From Cerasicoccus maritimus (GTDB lineage Bacteria > Verrucomicrobiota > Verrucomicrobiia > Opitutales > Cerasicoccaceae), in the NCBI GenBank assembly GCA_031296935.1, contig JAVDPD010000011.1:30648-94647 (forward strand): a DNA stretch of 64,000 nucleotides. Direction: 5' to 3'. Positions 1 to 8,980 of this stretch are shown here, piece by piece. The notes under the pieces were generated by a model, which made no database searches, was not told where the DNA came from, and was given only the letters and a program-made list of their open reading frames with translations. The number at the start of each line of letters is the position of its first letter. Positions within the stretch are counted from its first letter, which is position 1. The position numbers and the translations under genes are program-made.

Positions 1-2
1 CC

Positions 3-833
3 ATCAGCCATGCTGTGCTACCAGGACTCGCCATAGCATTCCTCGTCACCGGGACACGGGCCAGCTTTACAATGTTCATCGGGGCAGCCGTAGTGGGTGT
101 GCTCACCGCCGTGTTTACCCAGTGGATAACGAATCTGGGAAAAGTCGACCGCGGCGCATCGATGGGTATTGTTTTCACGACGCTCTTTGCGCTGGGCTTG
201 CTGCTAATCGTGCAAGCTGCTGACTACGTGGACCTCGATCCTGGTTGCGTCCTCTACGGCAATATCGAATGGACTACGTTCGATGTATCCTTTGAATTCA
301 ACTGGGGCAGCACCCTGGTTTTCGTGCCGCGCGCGGCAATTATTTTGGGCAGCGTCGCTTTGCTAAATCTGTGCATTACCGTGTTCTTCTTCAAGGAGCT
401 AAAAATCAGCGCCTTCGATCCAGAACTCGCGACTACGCAAGGTATCAATGCCCAACTAATGCACTACCTATTAATGACCCAAGTCGCGATTACAACGGTA
501 GCTGCGTTTGAGGTCGTGGGCAGCATCATCGTGATCGCGATGCTCGTCACCCCTGCGGCAACCGCTCACTTATTAACAGATCGTCTGCACTGGATGCTGG
601 TAATCAGCGCAATCATCGGTGCCAGCGCAGCAGGCATCGGTCACGTGCTAGCCATTGTCGTCCCTCCGCTCATCGGTTTTGAAAGCACCACGACATCCGG
701 GATGATGGCAGTAACAACCGGTCTGCTCTTCATCGTGGCCTGGCTTTTTGCGCCGAACTACGGGTGGCTATCGCGCATTTTATCGCGCAAGGACGTCGAA
801 AACCCGTTCAGTGGACCATTGCCAACGGATTAA
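3..833 (+). CDS. Metal ABC transporter permease (ABC-3 family), 5'-truncated by the window edge
   Basis: Integral membrane permease of the ABC-3 family, which imports Mn, Zn or Fe together with an ATPase and a binding protein. The reading frame is open from base 3, and its first residues (ISHAVLPGLAIAF) match the conserved interior of the family. The real start therefore lies upstream, and GTG at 15 is not a genuine start. Several hydrophobic segments are visible, along with the family's EVVGSIIVIAMLVTPAATA stretch in the third quarter. The longer loop after residue 70 is more like the Mn/Fe (MntB/TroC) branch than compact ZnuB, but the substrate cannot be read from the sequence. The C-terminus is intact. 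It is convergent with the TPR gene, with an IS30 remnant in between. The family call is firm; the substrate is unknown. Confidence 0.88.
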   Translation: MSHAVLPGLAIAFLVTGTRASFTMFIGAAVVGVLTAVFTQWITNLGKVDRGASMGIVFTTLFALGLLLIVQAADYVDLDPGCVLYGNIEWTTFDVSFEFNWGSTLVFVPRAAIILGSVALLNLCITVFFFKELKISAFDPELATTQGINAQLMHYLLMTQVAITTVAAFEVVGSIIVIAMLVTPAATAHLLTDRLHWMLVISAIIGASAAGIGHVLAIVVPPLIGFESTTTSGMMAVTTGLLFIVAWLFAPNYGWLSRILSRKDVENPFSGPLPTD

Positions 834-849
834 TGTAAGCGAAGGTTCT

Positions 850-948
850 GAAGCATACAGCTAGCAAGAGATCGCCTTTGCCCTTGGCGTGAGCCAGTCT
901 GCGATCAGCAAAGAACTGCGACGCAACGCCGGACTGCGTGGCTACCAG
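850..948 (+). pseudogene. IS30-family transposase N-terminal remnant
   Basis: Translating from 868 gives EIAFALGVSQSAISKELRRN followed by AGLRGYQ. This is the helix-turn-helix plus RRN..GY motif found at the start of IS30-family transposases. A TAG at 862-864 breaks the frame just upstream (YS-stop-QEIAF), and homology ends at about 948, so only about 30 codons survive. The fragment overlaps the last codons of the TPR gene on the other strand, whose stop is at 942-944. No terminal inverted repeats were found. It is a decayed insertion scar, not an active element. Confidence 0.7.
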
Positions 949-2840
949 TCCTTCACCACCCGCTTCATCGCCTTGGTATCGAAGTTGCCAAACTCTTCGC
1001 TGCCCTGCTGATCCTCAGCAAACTGGACCATTTCTTTGTATTCCATAGCGACTTCCTGTGCGTTCTCTGCATTCAGTTGCTGGGGCGCATTAGGATCGCC
1101 GGGCTGCTGCACTTGCTGCTGTTGTTGCTGAGTTGCTAATTGCTGGGCGCGCGCGTTGCGCTGCGAGAGCAAATCCTGACGCGCAGCCGCCATCTTTTGC
1201 ACCAACGCCGCTTGCTGCTGCTCGTCCTCACTGAGAGCCAGGGCTGAGTCAAAATTCTTGATCGCCATCTCCTGGCGCGCGATGGCTTGGTCGTCCTTAC
1301 CAGCATCTTGGAGCCGCTCAGCGATAGCTAACTGCAAATCCGCAGCCTGCTCCAATACATCGGCAATGTGAGCGTTGGTCTGCTCCAACTTTTGCTGAGC
1401 AGACTCATTACTGGGGTCAAGTTGTGTGGACTTCTCTAAATCTGTTTTCGCTTTCAACAAACGATCCGCCGCGTGCTGAGCGCTCGATGCCTGGTAGTTC
1501 TCATATTTCTCAATTTCGTTCTCCAGACCTTTCAGCTTATTTTCCGGCGCGGTTTCAAGCTGCTCACGCATTTGCTCCAAACGCGGCTGACGATCCTCGA
1601 TATTCTGCAGCGCCTGCTGTGCAACCTGTAAATTTGCGTCAGCCTTAGCCTCATGTTTCTCGGACATTTTTTGCTCCAGCTTCCACTTCTCGGCAAAGGC
1701 TTCCTGATTGTCGGGATTGAGGCTAAGCGCCTGCTCATAGTCTTCTAACGCCCGCTCAGCCTGGAGATCCGCGTGATATTGTTGACGGCTCATTTCCCGC
1801 GCCAAATCTTTGTTTTCCTTGCCCAACTCACTACGCTTTGTTTCGTCCTCTTCGTTTTTCAACTGCGCTTGAATGACTTGCCGACGCTCCTGCATCTGTG
1901 CAATGGAGTCATCCAAAGCTTCACTGTTTTCTCGCCATTTGTCGGCGATATCCTTCATCAAATCAGAAGCCTTCTTCCGCGCCTCTTCCAGTGCGTTAGC
2001 GGCCTCTTGATCATCCGGGCTGATAGAAGCCGCATCCTCAAAGTTGGCCACCGCTTCGCTGATTTCATTTTGTGCCCGGTTCAGCTCACGTCCCTCTTCG
2101 CTCGTCAAGCGATCCTCGGCAGTAGGCTCTTTAACTTTTTTAAGTGTCTTCTCAGCGGACGACAAATTTTTCTCACCGGAATTCATCAGGTAATCTGTCA
2201 TCTTCTGGCGTGTGTCGTTGACGAGTTTTTGAATTGCCTCGTCATCCGGCCTGATCGACAAGGCTTCCTCGTAGTCCGTCAACGCCGATCGATACAACAC
2301 CAGGTCTCGCTCACCTTTGACCCATTTGCTTTCGGATTTCTCGATCTTTGAATTGCCCTGCTGCACGAGGTGCGCGACGAGTTTCTTCGAAACGAAATCA
2401 AAATTCTGAACCGCTACATCGTAGTCATCGTCCCGCTCAACCGCAGCTTGGAGCGAGTGCTGCGCGCGTCGTAGTTGAATCGTCGCATCCTCTTGGCGCC
2501 CCTCCTCTTGTATTACTTCACTGATGCGGTAACTCGCGTTGCCGATCTGTGCCATCGCCTTCGTCACCAGATCTTGATCGGAAGCCATGCGCACCTTTTC
2601 CCAAAGCACCACTGCCTCTTCAAAATCACCGGCCGCATAATGGGTCAGCGCCAGATTGTAGAGTAGGTAGGGATCACCCGGCGTCTCTTCCAATCGCTTC
2701 TCAATGAGCGGTTGAGCTTCCGAAAATTTGCCTGCTTCAATCAGTTGCTCAACGGGATCTATTTTCGCCAAGGACCACATCGGCGACACAAAGACCAACG
2801 AGGCAAGGAGGACGCTTTTGCAGGTAGAATTATTCATCAA
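942..2840 (-). CDS. Secreted TPR/coiled-coil protein, last gene of the Bat operon
   Basis: A 632-aa exported protein. Residues 1-25 form a signal peptide ending near SPMWSLAK. Tetratricopeptide-like units are visible near residues 30-100 (YLLYNLALTHYAAGDFEEAV), 180-205, 265-290, 365-390, 465-490 and 525-545. They are separated by long charged, probably coiled-coil segments. A glutamine-rich tract (QQLATQQQQQQVQQ) precedes the C-terminus. In position it corresponds to the TPR proteins (BatC-like) that follow the two vWA proteins in Bat operons. TPR arrays usually act as protein-binding scaffolds, so a periplasmic role with BatA/BatB is inferred. Its start overlaps the end of the vWA gene by 11 nt. 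Its stop lies inside the IS30 remnant, so the native C-terminus may have been altered. Confidence 0.8.
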   Translation of the reverse strand: MMNNSTCKSVLLASLVFVSPMWSLAKIDPVEQLIEAGKFSEAQPLIEKRLEETPGDPYLLYNLALTHYAAGDFEEAVVLWEKVRMASDQDLVTKAMAQIGNASYRISEVIQEEGRQEDATIQLRRAQHSLQAAVERDDDYDVAVQNFDFVSKKLVAHLVQQGNSKIEKSESKWVKGERDLVLYRSALTDYEEALSIRPDDEAIQKLVNDTRQKMTDYLMNSGEKNLSSAEKTLKKVKEPTAEDRLTSEEGRELNRAQNEISEAVANFEDAASISPDDQEAANALEEARKKASDLMKDIADKWRENSEALDDSIAQMQERRQVIQAQLKNEEDETKRSELGKENKDLAREMSRQQYHADLQAERALEDYEQALSLNPDNQEAFAEKWKLEQKMSEKHEAKADANLQVAQQALQNIEDRQPRLEQMREQLETAPENKLKGLENEIEKYENYQASSAQHAADRLLKAKTDLEKSTQLDPSNESAQQKLEQTNAHIADVLEQAADLQLAIAERLQDAGKDDQAIARQEMAIKNFDSALALSEDEQQQAALVQKMAAARQDLLSQRNARAQQLATQQQQQQVQQPGDPNAPQQLNAENAQEVAMEYKEMVQFAEDQQGSEEFGNFDTKAMKRVVKDW

Positions 2841-3864
2841 TCAAAATTGCGCGCGGCGTGTGCCGCAGGTTCTTCTCGGGGATAACGGTCTGTAAAAGCA
2901 ATATGACGATACCAATAAACAACGGAATGGGGAAAAATTCAACATAGCCTTTCATGGTCGTGGCATCGGCTTCATCACCGAGCGGCTTCAGCGATTCGTA
3001 GTAGAGATTTGTCAATGCATCACCGTCTTCGTCCAGCTCGATGAACTTCCCCCGACCGGCCTCAGCCACCCGCCGCAAGAGCGAGCGATCCATGCGCGAA
3101 ACCACCTCAGAACCATAGGCGTCTCGCTGATAATAAATCCGGTCGCCACGACGATAAAGCTCGATCTTGGCACCTTCCAATGTGCCCACGGCAACCGTGT
3201 GCACCGTGATGTCATCCTCGCTTGCCATCCGCCGCGCAAAGCCAACGGCATCGCCCTCCAACTCTTCGCCGTCGGAGATCACAATGACTGCCTTTTGCTT
3301 TAAATCCATCGGAGCCATCGCTTCGGATACGCGCTCCAAACCGCTTTGCAAACTCGTGCCACCCGGGTAGGTATTCGAAGCGCTCACATGATCGAGCACG
3401 AGGTTGTAGGCGGCAAAGTCAAACGTGAGTGGCGCGCGCAAGTAGCCTTTACCCGCAAAGACCACCAAGCCGACGCGGTCTCCCTTCGACACATCGAGCA
3501 GCTTTTTGATTGCACGCTTGGCGGCCTCCAGGCGATTGCTTTCCATGTCGGTCGCTAGCATGCTCTTCGAACCATCAAGCACGATAAAGTAGTCCATGCC
3601 AATGCGCTTAATTTCCTGATCTTCGGGCTCCAGGACTGGACGCGCCATCGCAATGACGATGAACAATAAACCGGTCAGAAAAAACAACGCCTTCAACCGG
3701 CTGCGCGCATAGACTGAACTGAGATTCTCCACTCGTTCAATGGCCGGGCCCAGGAACAAGCGCAGTCGTTTTTTAGCGCGCCAGTTCGACCACATAAAAA
3801 CCGCAACAAGGCCAAGGATCCCAATCAAGCCGCCCCCCAAAATCTCAGGGTAAACGAACCTCAT
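2830..3864 (-). CDS. vWA-domain membrane protein, BatB-like
   Basis: A 344-aa protein with two N-terminal membrane segments (about 8-25 and 58-73), a von Willebrand factor A domain exposed outside the cytoplasm, and a C-terminal membrane segment. The MIDAS metal-binding motif DGSKS is at residues 97-101. Aerotolerance (Bat) proteins of this kind are thought to work with MoxR ATPases in envelope stress tolerance. A longer frame reaches 3930, but I chose ATG at 3864. It has a strong AAGGAGG ribosome-binding site just upstream and overlaps the previous gene's TGA as ATGA. Translational coupling with the BatA-like gene is therefore likely. Confidence 0.88.
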   Translation of the reverse strand: MRFVYPEILGGGLIGILGLVAVFMWSNWRAKKRLRLFLGPAIERVENLSSVYARSRLKALFFLTGLLFIVIAMARPVLEPEDQEIKRIGMDYFIVLDGSKSMLATDMESNRLEAAKRAIKKLLDVSKGDRVGLVVFAGKGYLRAPLTFDFAAYNLVLDHVSASNTYPGGTSLQSGLERVSEAMAPMDLKQKAVIVISDGEELEGDAVGFARRMASEDDITVHTVAVGTLEGAKIELYRRGDRIYYQRDAYGSEVVSRMDRSLLRRVAEAGRGKFIELDEDGDALTNLYYESLKPLGDEADATTMKGYVEFFPIPLFIGIVILLLQTVIPEKNLRHTPRAILIDE

Positions 3865-4937
3865 GGCAGCCTCCTTTTCAAAGTCTGCCAAAGCAGAAAA
3901 TTCAAGGTAAGACTGCCCAACCCAACCCACGCAAACCAGTGGAATACTTCATCGAAATTCTGAAAACGCTTTTGCTCAATGACCGTTTTCTCCATCTGAT
4001 CAATCTGCTGGTAAATCGACATCAGCGTCGCGGTGTTTGTCGCTTGGAAAAACTCGCCACCGGTTTCTTTGGCAATGGCATACATCACGTCACGTTCTAA
4101 ATCGCGTGGACGTACCGTGCCCGGATTAATGCGAATGGTATGCACGCGAATGTCATGCTTTTTGGCAATCATGGCCGCCTCCATCGGCGACATACCCGTG
4201 TTGCTGATACCATCAGAAACAAGAATCAATACCTTCTGCCGTTTGTCCGGACCACGCGAACCTTCGACATCGATATGCTCTTGTATATTCAGTAAATCAT
4301 ACCAGTTTGCCTTTGCTTCCGGCGCACCATTGGCCTTGTCAGCAGCACGCTTTTGCTCATCGGCCAAGAGGTATTTTACGGACATATGGATACCTTCGCC
4401 AACCGCCGTTCCACCCTCGGTCTTAATCGACCGCAGAGCATTTTCGATCCAGTCATAATCGAGCGTCAGGGGACTCGTGAGATACGGATACTTGGCAAAC
4501 CCAACGATACCAAAACGGTCATGCTTACGTCCTTTCAGAAACTCACCGATTACTGTGCTCAGCGCCGTCAAGCGAGAGACTTCTTGTCCGTCAACAATGT
4601 AGTCCTCCGCATCCATTGAGGCGGAAAAATCCAGCACCAGCATCACGTCGATGCCCTTCTCCGAATCTGGAATCTCTCCTTGTGGAATACGTGGACGCGC
4701 CAAGGCTGCAACCAACATCGCTAACCCAATAACTCGCAACAAACGTAAGAAAAAACCGCGACTCACACGGTTCTCTTTCGCAAGGCCGGTGAGTATCTTC
4801 GTCGACGAAAAGGTGATCGATCCAGCTGGCCCATGCTTAGACGCAAAATAGATGGCGACTGGAATCAAGAACCACAACAACAAGACCCACGGATAGGCAA
4901 AGGATAGCTCGGAAAAGCGTAACCAGAAGTCGCTCAC
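3861..4937 (-). CDS. vWA-domain membrane protein, BatA-like
   Basis: A 358-aa protein with the BatA layout: hydrophobic segments at about 15-32 and 66-80, the RPRIP motif after the second, a vWA domain with MIDAS sequence DFSAS at 103-107, and a C-terminal membrane segment at about 338-353. GGTAVGEG and VSDGISNTG are the other conserved vWA loops. It is probably anchored in the inner membrane with the vWA domain in the periplasm. It overlaps its neighbours by 4 nt on both sides, so it is translated as part of the moxR-DUF58-DUF4381-vWA-vWA-TPR operon. The family call is secure; the partner bound by the metal site is unknown. Confidence 0.9.
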   Translation of the reverse strand: MSDFWLRFSELSFAYPWVLLLWFLIPVAIYFASKHGPAGSITFSSTKILTGLAKENRVSRGFFLRLLRVIGLAMLVAALARPRIPQGEIPDSEKGIDVMLVLDFSASMDAEDYIVDGQEVSRLTALSTVIGEFLKGRKHDRFGIVGFAKYPYLTSPLTLDYDWIENALRSIKTEGGTAVGEGIHMSVKYLLADEQKRAADKANGAPEAKANWYDLLNIQEHIDVEGSRGPDKRQKVLILVSDGISNTGMSPMEAAMIAKKHDIRVHTIRINPGTVRPRDLERDVMYAIAKETGGEFFQATNTATLMSIYQQIDQMEKTVIEQKRFQNFDEVFHWFAWVGLGSLTLNFLLWQTLKRRLP

Positions 4938-5491
4938 TTCGCAGCCCCCTTCTTTGGCTTCACTTCAACTGCCTTGATGAAATTTTCCACCCAATCGAGG
5001 AACGCCGTTCCAGTGGAGATCGGCACCGTGCGGTGCGCAAACTTGGCGGCATCGGAAGTTTCTAAAAACTCCTGCGTTTTATCGCGGGTAAGTTGTTCAA
5101 AATCTTCATTTCCAGCAACTGCCCGTAGGAATTCACCGGTAGTCTGAGAAGTCACGCGGACCTTGTAATGCCCCTCTAAATAGCGACGAAAAATCTTCGA
5201 CAATCGATCGATAAACTCACGCATTGCCATACCCTCCATGCTGGCGCGAAGCTCAGCCAATTCTTCCCGCGCATTCTTCGCCGGGTCGGGCGGAGCTGGC
5301 ACCGTCATCTTGGCATACTTGGCTTGAATTTTTCCGCGCATCAGCCAGAGCACAACGACCAAAACGAACGCTACAATCAGCGGCCCGACATACCACCAGA
5401 TGCTGACTTCCACTGGTGGCGTGGCCGGCGTGAAGTCATCAATAAGGCCGACTGCTTCGACCACTTGAGCGTCTGTGGATTCGTCCGCCAT
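4934..5491 (-). CDS. DUF4381-type membrane protein
   Basis: A 185-aa protein with a short N-terminal region, one membrane segment at about 33-50 (YVGPLIVAFVLVVVLWL), then a charged helical domain with the RREF/RRYLEGHYKVRVTSQTTGEF type motif. These features fit DUF4381, which is found only between DUF58 and vWA genes in Bat operons. ATG at 5491 overlaps the upstream TGA as TGATG and starts MADESTD. The longer frame to 5593 runs through the DUF58 gene in another frame and is rejected. It is presumed to bridge the vWA proteins and the cytoplasmic MoxR/DUF58 pair, but the function is unproven. Confidence 0.82.
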   Translation of the reverse strand: MADESTDAQVVEAVGLIDDFTPATPPVEVSIWWYVGPLIVAFVLVVVLWLMRGKIQAKYAKMTVPAPPDPAKNAREELAELRASMEGMAMREFIDRLSKIFRRYLEGHYKVRVTSQTTGEFLRAVAGNEDFEQLTRDKTQEFLETSDAAKFAHRTVPISTGTAFLDWVENFIKAVEVKPKKGAAK

Positions 5492-6372
5492 CAGGCCAGT
5501 CTTCGCGCCGAGCGCTCGGTTAAAAATTGGCAGAGATCCACGAAATAAGGGCGGTCGGTATAAATGTCCAAAGCCGGCACCCCGCCGCTGCACAGCTTGT
5601 GGTGGAGGCTGCGGTAGCGCGCCATTGCTCGCTCCGTGTATGCCGCGCGCACTTTCTTCTTGTTGGTATTGATCTCCACAAAATCACCGGTTTCAGGGTC
5701 CTGCAAAGTGACCCAGCCCACACGCGGCAACTCAAAATCACGCTGGTCGACCAAGTTCAGCGCCATCATCTCATGACGCTGGTTAGCGGACTTCATGGCG
5801 CGCTCGAAACCTTCATCCATGAAATCCGAAATCACAACAACCACCGCTGGGCGCGCCGAAACGCGCTCCAAGAATTTGATCGCTTCGGAGATATTCGTGC
5901 CGGTATTACGCGGCTCGTGAAACAACGCGCCCTTGATCATGTGGAGCACGTGATCCTCGCCTTTGGCAGGGGGTATCCACGCCTCTACTTCGCTCGTAAA
6001 CAGCGCCATGCCCACACGGTCGTTCGAACGAATTGCACTGAACCCAAAGACGCCACAGAGCTCCGCTGCCAGTTCGTTTTTCGACTGCTCAGCGGACGTG
6101 AAAACGCCGGACGAGCTCAAGTCGCACAAGATGATAAACGTCAGCTCGCGCTCCTCGATGAAACGCTTCACGTAGGGTTCGCGCATGCGCGCGGTCACGT
6201 TCCAGTCGATGCGGCGCACGTCGTCACCCGGCTGGTAGGGCCGCACGTCTTCGAAGTCGATCCCGCGCCCGGTGAAGATCGAATGCGCCTGGCCCTGCAA
6301 TAGTTGCTCGGACAGCAGACGTGTCTTCACTTCGACGGCGCGAACTCGCTTCAACCATTGCTTGGCGCTCAT
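5491..6372 (-). CDS. DUF58-domain protein of the Bat operon
   Basis: A 293-aa soluble protein with the DUF58 signature RPYQPGDDVRRIDWN (about residues 44-58), followed by a vWA-like fold (IILCDLSSSG, VVVISDF). This family always accompanies MoxR AAA+ ATPases, but its biochemical role is not established. It lies 21 nt downstream of moxR and overlaps the DUF4381 gene by one base (TGATG). It is much shorter than the second DUF58 protein at 13.9-15.3 kb, which has extra N-terminal membrane segments, so the two are paralogues from different subfamilies. Confidence 0.88.
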   Translation of the reverse strand: MSAKQWLKRVRAVEVKTRLLSEQLLQGQAHSIFTGRGIDFEDVRPYQPGDDVRRIDWNVTARMREPYVKRFIEERELTFIILCDLSSSGVFTSAEQSKNELAAELCGVFGFSAIRSNDRVGMALFTSEVEAWIPPAKGEDHVLHMIKGALFHEPRNTGTNISEAIKFLERVSARPAVVVVISDFMDEGFERAMKSANQRHEMMALNLVDQRDFELPRVGWVTLQDPETGDFVEINTNKKKVRAAYTERAMARYRSLHHKLCSGGVPALDIYTDRPYFVDLCQFLTERSARRLA

Positions 6373-6393
6373 AATACAGCGATCTGCGTTGGC

Positions 6394-7392
6394 TTAGGGA
6401 ACAGTTACGGTCTCCAGCACACGTGTTAAAATATCCTCGCGGGTTATCTCATCGGCCGCTGCTTCGTAGGTGGTGTTGATACGGTGGCGCATCACGTCGA
6501 GCGCCATTTCTTTAACATCGTCCGGAGTCACGTAGCCACGACCGGAAAGGAAGGCCTTGGCGCGCGCGGCGAGCGTCAGGTTAATCGTCGCACGCGGTGA
6601 GGCACCGTATTTAATGTAAGGCACGAGGCTTTCATCGACACGGGCCGGATCACGCGTGGTCATGACCAAGCTCACGATGTAGCGTCGCACGGATTCATCT
6701 ACGTAAATCTTATCTACGATATCCTGCATCGCCAAAATATTTTCGGGCGACAGCACCGGCTCGATTGGAATCTTGGGGCGAGTCTGAGCCATGATGTCGA
6801 GAATCTGCAGTTCCTCTTCCTCCTCCGGATAATCAACAACCACCTTCAACATGAAGCGGTCCATCTGCGCCTCCGGCAGCGGATAAGTCCCCTCCTGATC
6901 GACCGGATTCTGCGTCGCTAAAACGAGGAAAGGCTCGGGCAGTGGATAGATCGTGTCGCCAATCGTCACCTGGTGTTCCTGCATCGCTTCGAGCAACGCA
7001 GACTGCACTTTGGCGGGTGCGCGGTTAATTTCGTCAGCAAGGATCAAGTTGCCAAACAGTGGGCCCTTGTGGGTCGTGTAAACATTATCCTTCGGGTTGT
7101 AAATCAGAGTGCCGATCAAGTCTGCCGGCAAGAGATCGGGTGTAAACTGGATGCGCGAGAAGTCGGAGTTCACCGCGAGCGCCAACGCGTTAATCGTCGA
7201 TGTCTTGGCCAGCCCCGGTAGGCCTTCAAGCAACACGTGGCCGTTCGCGAGCAGCCCGACCAGCAGACGGTCGATCAGGTATTGTTGGCCAACAATGCGC
7301 TTGGCGAGTTGCTCGTAGAGGGCGGGTAGCCACTGGTTGGCATTTTGCACCTCTTCGGTGATTTGCGAGATATAGTCTTCGGTCTCAGTCAC
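6394..7392 (-). CDS. MoxR-family AAA+ ATPase (first copy)
   Basis: A 332-aa AAA+ ATPase. Walker A is GLPGLAKTS at 57-65, the Walker B region is [10 protein letters not shown] near 117, and sensor 1 is in [19 protein letters not shown]. All are typical of MoxR proteins, chaperone-like ATPases thought to insert metals or remodel vWA proteins. It is the first gene of the Bat operon. The roughly 200 bp between it and the divergent CNNM gene must hold the promoters for both. It is a paralogue of the MoxR at 15.3-16.3 kb, and each copy is paired with its own DUF58 gene. Confidence 0.93.
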   Translation of the reverse strand: MTETEDYISQITEEVQNANQWLPALYEQLAKRIVGQQYLIDRLLVGLLANGHVLLEGLPGLAKTSTINALALAVNSDFSRIQFTPDLLPADLIGTLIYNPKDNVYTTHKGPLFGNLILADEINRAPAKVQSALLEAMQEHQVTIGDTIYPLPEPFLVLATQNPVDQEGTYPLPEAQMDRFMLKVVVDYPEEEEELQILDIMAQTRPKIPIEPVLSPENILAMQDIVDKIYVDESVRRYIVSLVMTTRDPARVDESLVPYIKYGASPRATINLTLAARAKAFLSGRGYVTPDDVKEMALDVMRHRINTTYEAAADEITREDILTRVLETVTVP

Positions 7393-7590
7393 TGTGGTGA
7401 TTGGGTTGGGGGATCGATCGGTGACGGCAAAAGTAGTGCGTTACCAAACAAATTAGAAGCGTTTTCTTCGAATATAAGTTTCTGCCAAAAATATCATTGA
7501 AAAAGCTGCAAAAGCTTCAGGCGCGACACGTCGATCAAGAGCCGGTTTTTGTTGTGAGTTGCACAAGGGTATGCTCCACTGTCGCAAAAC

Positions 7591-8649
7591 ATGGCCCTCC
7601 TCATCATCTATGTGCTTATCGCGCTGGGATTTTCATTCCTATGCTCGCTCCTGGAATCCACTTTACTCACGGTGACACCGTCCAAGATCGAGTCCGCCAA
7701 AGCAGCCGGTCTGCCCTGGGGACCGCGCATGGAAAAACTCAAGGACGACATAGACCGCCCGCTCTCGGCCATCCTCACCCTCAACACCATTGCCCACACA
7801 ATGGGCGCAGCCGGCGCAGGCGCCCAGTATGCCCGCATCTACGGAAACGCAGGCGAAGCCATTTTTGCCGGCGCACTGACCTTGGCGATCCTCATCGTCA
7901 CCGAGATCATTCCGAAGACCCTGGGCGCTCGCTACGCTTTATTCTTTGCGCCCAGCGTTTCCTGGCTGCTGCCGTGGCTAATCCGCCTGCTCGGGCCACT
8001 CGTTTGGCTGTGCAAACAGATCACGCGCGTCATCACCCGCGGTGACGCCGAACACCCGCACACCAACCGCGAAGAGCTCCTCGCCATGGCCAACCTTGGG
8101 GAGGAAGAAGGCATCATCGCGCCGCAAGAGCGCACCGTATTTCAAAACCTGCTCCAGCTAAATGCGGTGCACGTAGAGAACATCATGACGCCACGCCCGG
8201 TTGTTTTCATGCTCCCGCAGAACACCACTGGCAGCGAATTCGTCGCCATCATTAAAGACAAGCCCTTCAGTCGTATCCCCATTTTCGGTCGCAACCGAGA
8301 TGATGTAAATGGCTTCGTGGTCCGTGCCGAGGTGCTCTACCGCTGCGCCACCGAGGGAGAGGATTTCCACATTGAGGCGCTCAGTCGACCCATCCTTGTC
8401 ACCCCCGAAAAGGAATCTGTCGCAGTGCTCTTTCGCCGACTTTCTGAGGAAAAAACCCACATCATGCTCGCGACTGATGAGTTTGGCTCCGCTACGGGCG
8501 TGGTGACTTTTGAAGACGTCATCGAAACCGTGCTGGGCATTGAAATAGTCGACGAGAACGATCGCCACCAAGACCTGCAAGCCGTTGCTCGCAGCCTATG
8601 GCGCACCCGTGCCGAGCGCATGGGCATCGCACTCGACGAGGCAGAGTAG
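7591..8649 (+). CDS. CNNM/DUF21-CBS domain membrane protein (CorB/HlyC-like)
   Basis: A 352-aa protein with an N-terminal DUF21 (CNNM) membrane domain of about 140 residues that includes the conserved TEIIPKTLGARYA motif. Two CBS modules follow (about 185-305; MTPRPVVFML, SRIPIFGRNRDDVNGFV, GVVTFEDVIETVLG). It lacks the C-terminal CorC/HlyC transporter-associated domain seen in longer members, ending about 30 residues after the second CBS motif. Relatives export or sense Mg2+ and bind adenine nucleotides through the CBS pair. It is divergent from moxR and appears monocistronic. Confidence 0.88.
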   Translation: MALLIIYVLIALGFSFLCSLLESTLLTVTPSKIESAKAAGLPWGPRMEKLKDDIDRPLSAILTLNTIAHTMGAAGAGAQYARIYGNAGEAIFAGALTLAILIVTEIIPKTLGARYALFFAPSVSWLLPWLIRLLGPLVWLCKQITRVITRGDAEHPHTNREELLAMANLGEEEGIIAPQERTVFQNLLQLNAVHVENIMTPRPVVFMLPQNTTGSEFVAIIKDKPFSRIPIFGRNRDDVNGFVVRAEVLYRCATEGEDFHIEALSRPILVTPEKESVAVLFRRLSEEKTHIMLATDEFGSATGVVTFEDVIETVLGIEIVDENDRHQDLQAVARSLWRTRAERMGIALDEAE

Positions 8650-8980
8650 CCCCGACCGGTAAAGAGCAGTCTCAGCTAAATTCGCACTGCGCTCCCAACA
8701 AGCTAGCCTGCTCCCATTCAATCGTCAAAAAATAGCACTTTTCGCCGTTTTTAACGCTGTCGCAGGCCTGTTTTAGGCAAAACAACTGCATCCACCTATC
8801 AGCAAACAACTTACGACACTTCCAGACGCATAACCCCATCGCAAAGTAATACTTTTATGCCATTTTCATGCCCCAAATAGACAAATCTATGGCATGTGGA
8901 GCAAACTTTGGACCATGAAATGGGCTTGGTGGACAGCGATTTTGCTTGCCAAATGGCTGTTTTCTAATTATTTGTAATAC
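8650..8980. other. Intergenic region with a shared element and a tiny ORF
   Basis: This 331-bp gap is AT-richer than its surroundings and holds no gene of normal size. Bases 8848-8912 resemble 63768-63832 near the other end of the window: both begin AATACTTTTATGC, both contain AGCAAACTTT followed by G residues, and the spacing is nearly the same. The 3' part carries the 27-codon ORF listed separately. The shared block could be a promoter or leader, or a remnant of a repeat. Confidence 0.35.
8894..8977 (+). CDS. Possible tryptophan-rich 27-aa membrane mini-protein
   Basis: ATG at 8894 opens a 27-codon frame that begins MWSKLWTMKWAWWTAILL and ends KWLFSNYL. Six tryptophans in 27 residues and a hydrophobic core would suit a single membrane helix. 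It stops three bases before the ATG of the next small membrane protein, as in a two-gene operon. No clear ribosome-binding site was found, and a frame this short can arise by chance. It is reported because the Trp content and the spacing are unusual. It could be a real mini-protein, a leader peptide or noise. Confidence 0.3.
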   Translation: MWSKLWTMKWAWWTAILLAKWLFSNYL

